Shown here: positions 34,281 through 42,272 of the stretch, in pieces | How positions within the stretch are numbered: position 1 is the first letter of the stretch | How the letters are laid out: each line of letters starts with the position of its first letter | Source: TMED88 sp964515335 | GTDB lineage: Bacteria; Myxococcota_A; UBA9160; UBA4427 | Length of the DNA stretch: 64,000 nucleotides | Reading direction: 5' to 3' | NCBI GenBank assembly: GCA_964515335.1 | Contig: CAZETS010000005.1 | Coordinates: 1-64,000 of the forward strand | Position numbers and translations under genes: made by a program | The notes under the pieces: model-generated | What the model was told of the DNA's origin: nothing | Seen by the model: the letters and a program-made list of their open reading frames with translations, nothing else | Databases searched by the model: none

Positions 34281-35898
34281 GATCCTGCTTGATCATCACG
34301 TTGACGAGGGCCGGCTTGCCCGAAGCGGCGGCCCGCTCGAGGGCCGGCCGCAGCTCGTCGGGCTGCTCGACCAGCTCGCCGTGCCCGCCGAGCGCCTCGA
34401 CGACCTTGTCGTAACGGGTCCGGTTGAGCAGCGTGCCGTCGAGCCGGTCCCAGCCCATCATGGCGCCCTGCGGGCGCATCATCTGCCCCCAGGCGCCGTC
34501 GTTGCCCACGATGCCGATGATCGGCAGGCCGAAGCGCACGGCGGTGTCGAACTCGAATCCGTTCAGCCCGAAGGAGCCGTCGCCGAAGACGATCACCACC
34601 CGCTTCTCGGGATGCGCGAGCTGAGCGGCCAGCGCGAACGGCGCACCCACGCCGAGGGTGCCGAGCGGACCCGGGTCCATCCAGGCCCCCTCGCCCTTCA
34701 CGGGAATGATCTTCGCTGCGGTCGCCACGATGTCGCCACCGTCGCCGACCACGATCGGGGCGTCCAGTGTGTCCAGCCAGTCACGCACCTCGCGGCACAT
34801 GCGCTGCGAGTCGATCGGCACCTCGTCGCTGTTCAGGTTGGCCTGGACCTTCGCTTCGGCGGCGTCCTCGATGACGCGCAGCTCGTCGCGCCAGCCCGAG
34901 TAGTCGAGCTTGACGCCCTGGTTCTTCATCTCCTCGAGCAGCAGATCGAAGCTGCAGCCGAGGTTGCCGACCAGCGGCACGTCGGTCCCGCGGTTCTGGC
35001 CGATCAGCGTCGCGTCCATCTCGAGCTGGATGATCTTGGCGCCGGCGGGGATCGTCTGGCCGAAGCGCATCCGGAAGTCGAGCAGCGTGCCCGCGAGCAG
35101 GATGCAGTCGATCTGCTGCATGGCGTCGCGCCGCGAGCGGTTCAGGAACTCGGGCGAGTCGTACGGCACCGTGCCACGACCCATGCCGTTGGTGTAGGTC
35201 GGGATGTGGGTCTCGCTGATGAAGCGGTTCATCGCCTCGCTGCCGCGCGACCACTTGACGCTGGTGCCGGCCATCAGCATCGGGCGCTCGGCCGCCGCCA
35301 GGGCCTCGATCGCATTCCGAACCTCGTCGCGATCCGGCGACAGGCGCGGCGGCTCGGTGCGGATGCGCGGGACCGTGACGTCCTCCCACTCGCACTGGCC
35401 GTTCCAGGTGTCCATCGGGATCTCGAGGTACGCCGGGCCGGGAATGCCCGACACGGCGTGCCGGATCGCGAGCTCGACGAACTCCGGGATGCGGTCGGTC
35501 GTGTAGACGGCATCGCAGTACTTCGTGATCGGCCGGACCACGCCGAGGTGGTCCATCTCCTGCAGCGATCCCTTGCGGAGCTGGCTGAAGGGCCCCTGGC
35601 CGCCGAATACGAGGATCGGCGAGTTGGCCCGCCACGCGTTCGCGATGCCGGTGACGCCGTCGGTCACGCCGGGGCCCGCCGTGATGGCCGCCACCCCGAT
35701 GCTGCCGGGATTGCAACGCGCCCAGGCGTCGGCGGCGTGGACCGCGGCCTGCTCGTGACGCACGTCGATGATCCGGATGCCCTCGTCGAGACAACCGTCG
35801 TAGAGCGGCATGATGTGGCCGCCGGAGAGCGTGAACAGCACCTCGACGCCGGCGTTCTTCAGGGCGCGGGCCGCGAGCTTGCCACCGTGCACGGGCAT
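34252..35898 (-). CDS. thiamine diphosphate-dependent enzyme (acetolactate synthase / 2-hydroxyacyl-CoA lyase type)
   Basis: The 548-residue protein has the three-domain fold of the acetolactate synthase superfamily. The cofactor-activating glutamate lies in DVRHEQAAVHAADAWAR (about residues 45-61), and the ThDP motif starts at FGDGSFGLNGFEFDTA and ends in VGNDGAWGQ. A central FAD/ADP-like domain contains LLAGTLLDFRMRFGQ. Family members include acetolactate synthase, oxalyl-CoA decarboxylase and 2-hydroxyacyl-CoA lyase; the sequence reads more like the last group than like IlvB, and no small regulatory subunit gene is near. The substrate remains open. It precedes the dinG-like gene with an overlap. 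Confidence 0.85.
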   Translation of the reverse strand: MPVHGGKLAARALKNAGVEVLFTLSGGHIMPLYDGCLDEGIRIIDVRHEQAAVHAADAWARCNPGSIGVAAITAGPGVTDGVTGIANAWRANSPILVFGGQGPFSQLRKGSLQEMDHLGVVRPITKYCDAVYTTDRIPEFVELAIRHAVSGIPGPAYLEIPMDTWNGQCEWEDVTVPRIRTEPPRLSPDRDEVRNAIEALAAAERPMLMAGTSVKWSRGSEAMNRFISETHIPTYTNGMGRGTVPYDSPEFLNRSRRDAMQQIDCILLAGTLLDFRMRFGQTIPAGAKIIQLEMDATLIGQNRGTDVPLVGNLGCSFDLLLEEMKNQGVKLDYSGWRDELRVIEDAAEAKVQANLNSDEVPIDSQRMCREVRDWLDTLDAPIVVGDGGDIVATAAKIIPVKGEGAWMDPGPLGTLGVGAPFALAAQLAHPEKRVVIVFGDGSFGLNGFEFDTAVRFGLPIIGIVGNDGAWGQMMRPQGAMMGWDRLDGTLLNRTRYDKVVEALGGHGELVEQPDELRPALERAAASGKPALVNVMIKQDRDFKGGIYV

Positions 35899-36100
35899 GG
35901 GGGACTCCTATCGATCGAAGGGAGGGGGGGATGAGGACGAGAGGCGAAGAAGCACGATATCACCGCCCAGGACCGAGCCGCCAACTGCCCTCCGCCAACT
36001 GCCCCCCAAGAAGGACGAAGGGCGGAGCCGCCCGGCGGCTCCGCCCTCGAATCCCATCCCGCGCGCCGTCGGGCGCGTCTGCAGCGATGTCTCGCGGCGT
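35899..36100. other. intergenic region with direct repeats and a strong hairpin
   Basis: There is no gene in these 202 bases. They contain a direct repeat CCGCCAACTGCCC (two copies, about 35979-36005) and the 13-bp hairpin listed separately. The start region of the ThDP enzyme gene, with its ribosome binding site near 35905-35925, is at the left end. Confidence 0.5.
36020..36046 (-). terminator. 13-bp perfect hairpin downstream of pal
   Basis: GGGCGGAGCCGCC (36020-36032) and GGCGGCTCCGCCC (36034-36046) are perfect complements around a single base. The element lies 55 bases beyond the pal stop and ahead of the ThDP enzyme gene. It has no T-run but is very stable and probably ends the pal transcript or protects its 3' end. 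Confidence 0.5.
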
Positions 36101-36640
36101 CTACTCGGCGGGCTCGAAGTCGGCGCGGCGGTTCAGCTGCCACGCCCTCTCGGTGTTGCCCTGCGCGGCGGGGCGCACCTCGCCGTAGCTCACGATCGTC
36201 ATCTGATCCATCGGAACACCGAGATTGGCGAGATAGCGCCGCACCGAGGCCGCGCGCCGCTCCCCGAGGGCCAGGTTGTACTCCTCGCTGCCCCGGTTGT
36301 CGGTGTGGCCCGCGATCACGATCGCGATGCCCGTTTCGTTCAGCGCCCCCGCGCCGCCGCGCAGCTCGTTGACCGCATCCGCGCGGATGTCCGACTTGTC
36401 GAAGTCGAAGTAGACGGGCTCCATGCCCACCCACTCGACGGTCTCGACGACCAGCGTCGACTCTTCGACGACCGGAGCCGTCGCGCCCGCATCGCTGAAC
36501 TCGCTGCCCGTCGAGGGCTCGGCCGGGGCTTCCTCTTCGGTCGACGCACATCCCCCGAGAGCGATCACGAGTGCCGACGCGACGCACAGCACGAGCCTCG
36601 ACACGGTGGGTCGAGAGAGAAGGAGGGCTTGTCGCTTCAT
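36101..36640 (-). CDS. pal: Pal-like OmpA-family peptidoglycan-associated lipoprotein
   Basis: The 179-residue precursor has a signal sequence with lipobox ALGGC (cysteine at about 31), a short Glu/Pro-rich linker and an OmpA C-terminal domain. That domain shows VYFDFDKSDIRADAVNEL, IVIAGHTDNRGSEEYNLALGERRA and VSYGEVRP, the residues that bind diaminopimelate in peptidoglycan. Pal links the outer membrane to the cell wall with the Tol system. It is monocistronic here; no tol genes are adjacent, and instead of the usual short form the linker between the lipobox and the domain is about 45 residues. The start is the ATG at 36640. Confidence 0.9.
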   Translation of the reverse strand: MKRQALLLSRPTVSRLVLCVASALVIALGGCASTEEEAPAEPSTGSEFSDAGATAPVVEESTLVVETVEWVGMEPVYFDFDKSDIRADAVNELRGGAGALNETGIAIVIAGHTDNRGSEEYNLALGERRAASVRRYLANLGVPMDQMTIVSYGEVRPAAQGNTERAWQLNRRADFEPAE

Positions 36641-36916
36641 GGGTGTTGGATTCCTTTTGATGGCGGGTCTCGTGATGGAGGGCCCCGATGCCGCGCCGCC
36701 CGGCGGCGGCGCGGCGAGAAGATGGAGATTCCTGCGGGATGTCGCAAGCGCGAGAGCCTGTGCGACGGCCGCAAGCGCGCTTTGGCCGGCGTTTCCGTCA
36801 GGCGACACCCGCCGTGGGCCCCGACGCCACAGCGGCGACGACGACCAGGCCGATCGATATTCGACCGATGCCCCGCAACACGATGTGACGAGCGACACCG
36901 CCGCGACTTCCCCACA
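36641..36916. other. divergent promoter region between pal and the MFS gene
   Basis: No gene is visible in these 276 bases. It lies between two divergent starts and should hold both promoters. I see no clear operator; the sequence is GC-rich throughout, apart from the short start-proximal part of pal. Confidence 0.4.
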
Positions 36917-38266
36917 ATGCCGGCCTTCATCGGTTTGCCCGGAGAGGAAGCGTTGGCGAGCACGCCTCCCGACACAGATAGCGCCGTCGCGCCGCCGCTC
37001 GACGCGACCGAGCGCCGCCGCGGTCGCCGGCTCGCGATCTCGAGCCATCCGCTCGGCATGACGTTCGGACTGGTATTCACCCAGCACCTACCGACCCTCG
37101 CGCTGGTGTCGCTCGGCGCCAGCGAGACGGTCGTGGGGCTGCAGAGCGCCTTCGGGGCCGCGGACCTGCTGCGGCTGCCCACCCTGCGCGCCGTCTCGGT
37201 CTTCGCCAAGCGCACGATCCTGGTCGGCGGGCAGGTGGCCGCTCTTGTCGCGGCCACGCCCATGCTGGCCTTTCCCCTGCTGCTCGACGAGGCCCGCGCG
37301 GGCAGTGATCGCGCGGTGGGGATCGCGTTGCTGAGCCTGATGACCGTCGTCGCCTGGATGCGCATCTCCGAGACGGTCTGGTTTCCGCTGCTGCGCAGCT
37401 ACGTGGAGCCCGACCGCATCGGCCGCTTCTTCGGAACGCTCCGCTCGGGCTGGCACCTCGCCCTCATCGTCTACTACCTGGGGGCCAGCTTCTGGCTGGC
37501 CCGACACCCGGACGGGTTCGGTCCGCTCTTCGCGGTCGCCTGGGGGTTCGGGCTGCTTCGCATCCTGCTGATCCGCAGGCTGCCGGAGCGCAGCGAGCAA
37601 ACCGGCGAGCGCATCCGCGCCCGGGAGGCGATGGCTTTGATCGTTCACGAGCGACCGCTGCGCCGCTACCTGGTGGGCGCGAGCATCACCGCCGCCGTAC
37701 GGGGGAGCGTCGTGCCCTTCGTGCTGGTGATGATGCGCCGCGAGATCGGCTTCGCGGACGGCGAAGTGCTCTACACCACCGTCGCCTTCTTCGCGGGCGG
37801 GCTGGCTTCGCTCTATCTGTGGGGCCGCACGGTCGACCGCGTGGGCCCCGCGCCCGTCTTCCGCCTGACGTCTCTCGCCGGCGGCGCCCTGATCGCTTCG
37901 CTCGTGCTCGTCGAGCAGGCGAGCGCCGGAGCGCTCGTCGGACTCGTCGGCTTCTTCTTCGCCTTCGCGGTGCTGAACTCCGGCTTCGGAGTGGCCGACA
38001 CACAGGTGCTCTTCGGTCTCGCGCCGCCCGAGGCGCCGGCGCGCACGTTGGTGATCGCCCTGACGGTGTCGGCGGTGCTCGGCAGCCTGGCGCCTCTGGT
38101 CGTGGGGAGCGCGCTCGACGCCTTCCTCGACGGCCGGGAGAGCGAGCGGCTGCTGGTCTACCATGGGTTCTTCGCGATCGCGGCGGCCGTTCAGGCGCTG
38201 GCCTTCCTGCCGCTTCGCGGCTTCCGGCGCGAGGTCGGCGGCGACCGCGCGAGGGATCGGGCGTGA
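36917..38266 (+). CDS. MFS transporter
   Basis: The 449-residue protein has about eleven or twelve hydrophobic segments from residue 38 onward and a long polar N-terminal tail (1-37). A central charged loop (about residues 215-240, RRLPERSEQTGERIRAREA) separates the two halves, as in major facilitator proteins. YLWGRTVDRVGPAPVF resembles the family's conserved loop 8-9 motif. The substrate cannot be predicted. The stop overlaps the thiI start by four bases (GTGA), so the two genes are cotranslated, though a functional link is not evident. Confidence 0.82.
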   Translation: MPAFIGLPGEEALASTPPDTDSAVAPPLDATERRRGRRLAISSHPLGMTFGLVFTQHLPTLALVSLGASETVVGLQSAFGAADLLRLPTLRAVSVFAKRTILVGGQVAALVAATPMLAFPLLLDEARAGSDRAVGIALLSLMTVVAWMRISETVWFPLLRSYVEPDRIGRFFGTLRSGWHLALIVYYLGASFWLARHPDGFGPLFAVAWGFGLLRILLIRRLPERSEQTGERIRAREAMALIVHERPLRRYLVGASITAAVRGSVVPFVLVMMRREIGFADGEVLYTTVAFFAGGLASLYLWGRTVDRVGPAPVFRLTSLAGGALIASLVLVEQASAGALVGLVGFFFAFAVLNSGFGVADTQVLFGLAPPEAPARTLVIALTVSAVLGSLAPLVVGSALDAFLDGRESERLLVYHGFFAIAAAVQALAFLPLRGFRREVGGDRARDRA

Positions 38267-39804
38267 ACGCGATGGGCAGCGGCGGCGGCACTGGAGACGC
38301 GGGCGACGTGCACGCCGAGCGGCTCCTGCTGGTGCGCTTCAGCGGCGACATCACCACCAAGGCCGAGGCGACCCGCCGCCGCTTCCTGCGGCGCATGGTG
38401 CGCAACATCAAGGACGCGCTCGCCAGCGAGGACGTCTCGCACCGGGTCACCCGCACCCACGACCGCATCTTCGTGTCGCTCCCGCGCGCGGGCGCCGAGC
38501 GCGGAGCCGCGGCGCTGCAGCGCGTGTTCGGCGTGCAGTCGCTCGCGCCAGTCGAAGAGATCGACTGGGAGACCGTCGACGACCTGGTCGCCAGGGGCGA
38601 GCCGTTCTTTCGCGAGCTCGTGCGGGGCCGGCGCTTCGCGGTGCGGGCGCGCCGTGTCGGCGACCGCAGCGCTATCGCGGCGCGCTCCGGGGACGTCGAG
38701 CGCGAGCTCGGCGCCGCGCTGCTGCCCGTCTCCGCCGGCGTCTCCCTCGACGAGCCCGAGGTGACGGCTTCGCTCGAGCTGATGCCGGACCGCGCCTACC
38801 TGTTCGAGCGGAGTCTGCCCGGCGCAACCGGCCTGCCGCTCGGCGTCGAGTCGCGCGCCGTTGCGCTGATCTCGGGCGGCTTCGATTCACCGGTGGCGGC
38901 CTGGATGATGATGAAGCGCGGCATCGCGCTCGACTACGTGCTGTGCAACCTCGGCGGAGCAGAGCAGCAGCTCGAGACGCTCGCCGTCGCCAAGCGGCTC
39001 GCCGAGCGCTGGGCGTACGGAACGCGCCCGCATCTGCACGTGGTCGACTTCGACGACGTCACCCGCGAGCTGCAGACCCACGTCGCGACGCGCTTCTGGC
39101 AGATCGTGCTGAAGCGCTGCATGATGCGCGCCGCCGAGATGGTCGCCGCCGAGCGGGACGCGCAGGCGATCGTGACCGGCGAGGTGGTCGCGCAGGTCTC
39201 CTCGCAGACGCTCCCCAACCTCGCGGTCATCTCCGCCGCCACGCCGCTCCCCATCCTGCGCCCGCTGCTCGGTTTCAACAAGCAGGAGATCATCGAGCTC
39301 GCCCGGCACATCGGCACCCACGACCTGTCGGCGCGGGTCGCCGAGTACTGTGCGCTGGTGCCCAGCAAGCCGGCGACACGCTCGACCGTGGCGCAGATCG
39401 AGGCCGAGGAGACCGATCTCGATCCGGCCATCCTCGAGCGGGCGGTCACCGAGCGCAGCGTCTTCGATCTGCGCACCCTCGACCTCACGAGCCTCGAGCG
39501 CCCCGAGATCCGCATCGACCACGTTCCCGACGACGCAATCGTCCTCGACCTGCGCTCGAAGGCCGCCTACCAGGGCTGGCACTACCCGGGCGCGCTCTTC
39601 CTCGACTTCGCGAACGCGCTGCGCGTCTACGCACAGCTCGATCGCAACGAACGCTACGTGCTCTACTGCGAGTTCGGGCTGAAGAGCGCGCATCTCGCCG
39701 AGCTGATGCGGCGCGAGGGCCTTTCAGCGAGCCACTTCGACGGGGGCCTCAAGGCGCTGATCGCCTTCGCGCAGGCGAAGGGCATCGCTACGCCCGAGCG
39801 CTGA
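38263..39804 (+). CDS. thiI: tRNA 4-thiouridine synthetase ThiI with rhodanese domain
   Basis: ThiI puts sulphur into uridine 8 of tRNA and, in some bacteria, supplies sulphur for the thiamine thiazole. The 513-residue product has an N-terminal ferredoxin-like/THUMP region (about 15-175), the PP-loop ALISGGFDSPVAAWMM (about 204-219) and the AEYCALVPSKPATRS segment with the cysteine equal to C344 of E. coli. A C-terminal rhodanese domain follows, with its persulphide cysteine in YVLYCEFGLKSAHL (equal to C456). So both disulphide partners are kept, as in the long enterobacterial form. The start is GTG 38263 (overlapping the MFS stop) or ATG 38272. Thiamine synthesis is also represented by thiC at 4.2 kb. 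Confidence 0.93.
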   Translation: MNAMGSGGGTGDAGDVHAERLLLVRFSGDITTKAEATRRRFLRRMVRNIKDALASEDVSHRVTRTHDRIFVSLPRAGAERGAAALQRVFGVQSLAPVEEIDWETVDDLVARGEPFFRELVRGRRFAVRARRVGDRSAIAARSGDVERELGAALLPVSAGVSLDEPEVTASLELMPDRAYLFERSLPGATGLPLGVESRAVALISGGFDSPVAAWMMMKRGIALDYVLCNLGGAEQQLETLAVAKRLAERWAYGTRPHLHVVDFDDVTRELQTHVATRFWQIVLKRCMMRAAEMVAAERDAQAIVTGEVVAQVSSQTLPNLAVISAATPLPILRPLLGFNKQEIIELARHIGTHDLSARVAEYCALVPSKPATRSTVAQIEAEETDLDPAILERAVTERSVFDLRTLDLTSLERPEIRIDHVPDDAIVLDLRSKAAYQGWHYPGALFLDFANALRVYAQLDRNERYVLYCEFGLKSAHLAELMRREGLSASHFDGGLKALIAFAQAKGIATPER

Positions 39805-39858
39805 CGCGGGGCGATTGCGGGGCGGCCGCCGGGCCGAGCGGCGAGGGCGTTCGGGCGA

Positions 39859-40614
39859 CTACTCGTCCGCGCCTTCAGGCGCGGGGGTGCCGGGGGCGCC
39901 GAGGGCCTCGTCGAGGAGGCGTTGGCGTTCCTCGACCTGCATCTCGCGCAGGACGCGCAGGCGACGGCGCATCTCCTTTCGCTCGGACTCGCTCATCTGC
40001 TGCCAGCGCAGCTTGTTCTGCTCGATCCGAAGGCGATCCTCGTCCGAGAGCTCGAGCAGGTCGTGGAGGCTTTCGCGCAGCGCCGCCTGGGCGTCGTCGT
40101 CGAGATCGCGATAGGCGCGCAGGCTCTCGCGAAGCGCGCGGCGCTCGTCGAGCGACAGATCGCGCAGCTTCTCGCGCACGGCGCGGCGCTCGGCCGGGCT
40201 CAGGTCCTGGAGCCGACCGCGCAGCGCCCGGCGCTCGGCGTCGGGCAGGTTCTCGAGCTGGCGACGGCGCTCGGCGGCACGCACGCGACGGCGCGCATCG
40301 CGGCGGTCGCGAAAGGAGAGGTCGTCCGACAGCCGGCGGCGCATCGAGCGATACTCGGCCCGCATGGCGGCGCGCTCGCTCGGACCCGCCTCGCGCCACT
40401 TCTCCCGCAGCTGCTCGCGCACCTGCTCGCGCAACGCCCGGCGCTCGGCGGTGGACAGCTCGCGCCACTCCTGGCGGTCGGCGAGGCGCTGCTCGCGCAC
40501 CTGATCACGCACCGCGCGGCGCGCGTCGCGGACGCTCGCGTCGACCGTCACGTCCGAGGCCGTAGCGGCGGACGCGGCCACCATCATCAGACAAGAAAAG
40601 ACGAGAAAACGCAT
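39859..40614 (-). CDS. DUF3106-like Arg/Glu-rich secreted protein
   Basis: The 251-residue protein has an N-terminal signal peptide (cleavage probably after ASAATA, about residue 19). The mature part is almost wholly helical, with a repeated unit of the type LSxxERRALRExLRD seen at least six times between about residues 50 and 230. It is rich in Arg, Glu, Leu and Ala, like DUF3106 proteins and periplasmic CpxP/Spy-like helical proteins. It is the last gene of the sigma/anti-sigma operon; its start shares a base with the anti-sigma stop (TGATG). A role as a periplasmic sensor or effector of the envelope response is an inference. Confidence 0.75.
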   Translation of the reverse strand: MRFLVFSCLMMVAASAATASDVTVDASVRDARRAVRDQVREQRLADRQEWRELSTAERRALREQVREQLREKWREAGPSERAAMRAEYRSMRRRLSDDLSFRDRRDARRRVRAAERRRQLENLPDAERRALRGRLQDLSPAERRAVREKLRDLSLDERRALRESLRAYRDLDDDAQAALRESLHDLLELSDEDRLRIEQNKLRWQQMSESERKEMRRRLRVLREMQVEERQRLLDEALGAPGTPAPEGADE

Positions 40615-41435
40615 CAGAGCGCCTCCGGACCGTCGAGCCCGCCGAGCAGCTCGAGCAGCTCGAGGTTTCCGATCACGTCGAGATCGCTGAGCACCTCGTA
40701 CTCGAGCGCCACCGCGAGCTCGACGTCACTCACCGCGGCGAGCAGCGGGTCGTCGGAGGCGAGCGGGGACGCGTCTTTCACGGGCGCTTCCGCCCGGGCC
40801 AGCTGCTGTGCGGGCGGGGGGGCCGGGACGGTCGCGGGGAGCGGCTCCTCGACGGCGACCGGTGGCGCATCAGCCCGGGCGATCCGGTCGGCGCTCGGCG
40901 GGCGCGGCGCCGGCGCTGCCTGCGCGTCGGGGACGGGCGCCGGCTCGACGCGCTCGCTGACGGCGACCGGCGTCAGCGGATCGCCGTCAGCCGACGGCGC
41001 GGGATCGGTGTGCGCGATCGACGGCGCATCGGCGGGCCCGGGACCCGGTCGGGGCCCGGTGAGCAGGTAGAGGGCGAGGCCAGCGGCCAGCGCCATGCCG
41101 ACCGGCGCGCGCCAGCGCCCGCGCAGCACCACGACCCGCGCGCGCCCCGGGTCGACGGCGGGCTGCGCGTCGAGCTTCGCGCGCAGGTCGGCGTGCAGCC
41201 GCGACAGCCGGTCCGGGGCCGGCAGCTCGCCGCCGAGCAGGCGCAGCTGCCCGTCGATCTCGCCGAGGCGCTCGAAGCGGGCGGCCAGCTCGGGCTCGCG
41301 AGCGAGCCGGGCACGCAGCGCGTCCGCGGCGCCGGCCTCGAGTTCGTCGTCGAGCAGCGCGGAGAGCGCCTCGTCGAGCGCTGCCTCCGGGGCGCTTTCG
41401 TCCATGGGAGGGGAGCGATCGTCGTCACGCGTCAT
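40614..41435 (-). CDS. putative anti-sigma factor, membrane-spanning
   Basis: This 273-residue protein follows an ECF sigma gene. Its cytoplasmic N-terminal part (about 1-100) is acidic and helical, with DEALSALLDDELEAGAADALRARLA, which resembles the sigma-binding region of RseA-type anti-sigma factors. One membrane segment follows at about residues 113-125 (VGMALAAGLALYLL). The rest is a Pro/Ala-rich periplasmic stretch ending in an acidic, leucine-rich tail that alternates V/L and D/E. No zinc-binding HxxxCxxC motif is present. The ATG at 41435 has a GGGAGAAGG ribosome binding site. It should hold the sigma factor at the membrane until a signal arrives. Confidence 0.72.
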   Translation of the reverse strand: MTRDDDRSPPMDESAPEAALDEALSALLDDELEAGAADALRARLAREPELAARFERLGEIDGQLRLLGGELPAPDRLSRLHADLRAKLDAQPAVDPGRARVVVLRGRWRAPVGMALAAGLALYLLTGPRPGPGPADAPSIAHTDPAPSADGDPLTPVAVSERVEPAPVPDAQAAPAPRPPSADRIARADAPPVAVEEPLPATVPAPPPAQQLARAEAPVKDASPLASDDPLLAAVSDVELAVALEYEVLSDLDVIGNLELLELLGGLDGPEAL

Positions 41436-41523
41436 GACCTTCTCCCGTTCGTTCCGTCTCACCGGTTCGTTTCATGCTTCTCTTCATGCTTCTTTTCATG
41501 CTTCTTTTCATGCTTCTTTTCAT
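41425..41523 (-). CDS. small repeat-encoded basic peptide between sigma and anti-sigma genes
   Basis: A 32-codon frame starts at ATG 41523 and reads MKRS four times, then MKRTGETERTGEGHDA, ending at 41425 inside the start of the anti-sigma gene (overlap of 11 bases). It is encoded by the 12-bp tandem repeat. A GAGAGAAG sequence precedes the first ATG. Every repeat also supplies its own ATG with a purine-rich sequence ahead. It may be a leader peptide that couples or tunes anti-sigma translation, or it may be untranslated repeat DNA. I cannot tell from sequence. Confidence 0.35.
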   Translation of the reverse strand: MKRSMKRSMKRSMKRSMKRTGETERTGEGHDA

Positions 41524-41530
41524 GCTTCTC
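41471..41530. repeat. 12-bp tandem repeat, five copies
   Basis: TTCATGCTTCTT (with C at the last base in the outer copies) occurs five times head to tail at 41471-41530. The unit is a multiple of three, so slippage would add or remove whole MKRS units without shifting frame. It lies in the gap between the sigma stop at 41576 and the anti-sigma start at 41435. Confidence 0.95.
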
Positions 41531-41575
41531 TCGGTTCGACCCGTCGTCGCAAGGGTTCCGCTTCGATCTCTGCCG

Positions 41576-42175
41576 TCAGCCCGCGGACTCGTGGGCCACC
41601 GCCCGCAGCGGCCTCGCCTCGAGGCCGCCGTCCAGCGCATCCACCCTCGACACCAGTGCACTGCGTCCACGATGCACCAATGCCTTGACGGACTTCTCGG
41701 TCGTCTCGAGGATCGCCGCCACCTCGGCGTACGAGTGTCCTTCCGCGGCCGACAGCCAGAGCGCCATGCGTTGTCGCTCCGGCAGGCCGTCGAGCAAGCG
41801 CTCGACGGTGGCACGACGACGGCGCGACTCGACCAGGCCGTCCACGCGCGGCCGGGCATCGGCGATCACCCGCTCGTCGGCCTCCTGGTGGCGATGGCGT
41901 CGGCGCGGCCGCTTCAGCTCGTTGAGGGCCAGGTTGGTGGCGATGCGATAGAGAAAGGTCGAGAAGCGGGCGCGCGGCTCGTAGCGCTCGCGCGCACCGT
42001 GGAGCCGCAGGAACGCGTCCTGGAGCAGCTCTTCTGCGGTTCCCGTATCGCCCACCATTCGCTCCAGATACCGCAGGAGCGGACCCGCCCAGCGGTGATA
42101 GAGCCCGTCGAACGCGGAGTCGTCGCCCGCCTGGAAGGCAAGCATCAATGCGACGTCCGGGTCCGAGTCCTGCAC
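41576..42175 (-). CDS. RNA polymerase ECF sigma factor (sigma-70 family)
   Basis: The 199-residue protein has the two domains of an ECF sigma factor: region 2 (about 15-85, with LLRYLERMVGDTGTAEELLQDAFLRLHGA and FSTFLYRIATNLALNELKR) for the -10 element and region 4 (about 125-180, LLDGLPERQRMALWLSAAEGHSYAEVAAILETTEKSVKALVHRGR) for the -35 element. I chose GTG 42175, preceded by GGAGG at six bases; the frame is open further upstream. It is followed by the repeat peptide, anti-sigma and DUF3106 genes, so it probably controls an envelope-stress type response including its own operon. Confidence 0.9.
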   Translation of the reverse strand: MQDSDPDVALMLAFQAGDDSAFDGLYHRWAGPLLRYLERMVGDTGTAEELLQDAFLRLHGARERYEPRARFSTFLYRIATNLALNELKRPRRRHRHQEADERVIADARPRVDGLVESRRRRATVERLLDGLPERQRMALWLSAAEGHSYAEVAAILETTEKSVKALVHRGRSALVSRVDALDGGLEARPLRAVAHESAG

Positions 42176-42205
42176 GACGACCTCCGCTGCGTCTCCAACC
42201 CCACA

Positions 42206-42220
42206 CAACCACTTTGGTTG
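42206..42220. promoter_or_regulatory. small inverted repeat upstream of the sigma gene
   Basis: CAACC (42206-42210) and GGTTG (42216-42220) flank ACTTT, 31 bases upstream of the sigma-factor start. It may be an operator or part of the promoter; alternatively a weak terminator. Evidence is limited to the symmetry. Confidence 0.3.
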
Positions 42221-42272
42221 CGCGAACACCAGAGGGCGGCCCCCGTGGGGGATAAAACCTCGTGGGGGCCGC

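Noticed and set aside
41435..41576. MKRS repeats as an on/off phase-variable gene
   Set aside because: The unit length is a multiple of three, so slippage cannot shift the frame; only a tuning effect is possible.
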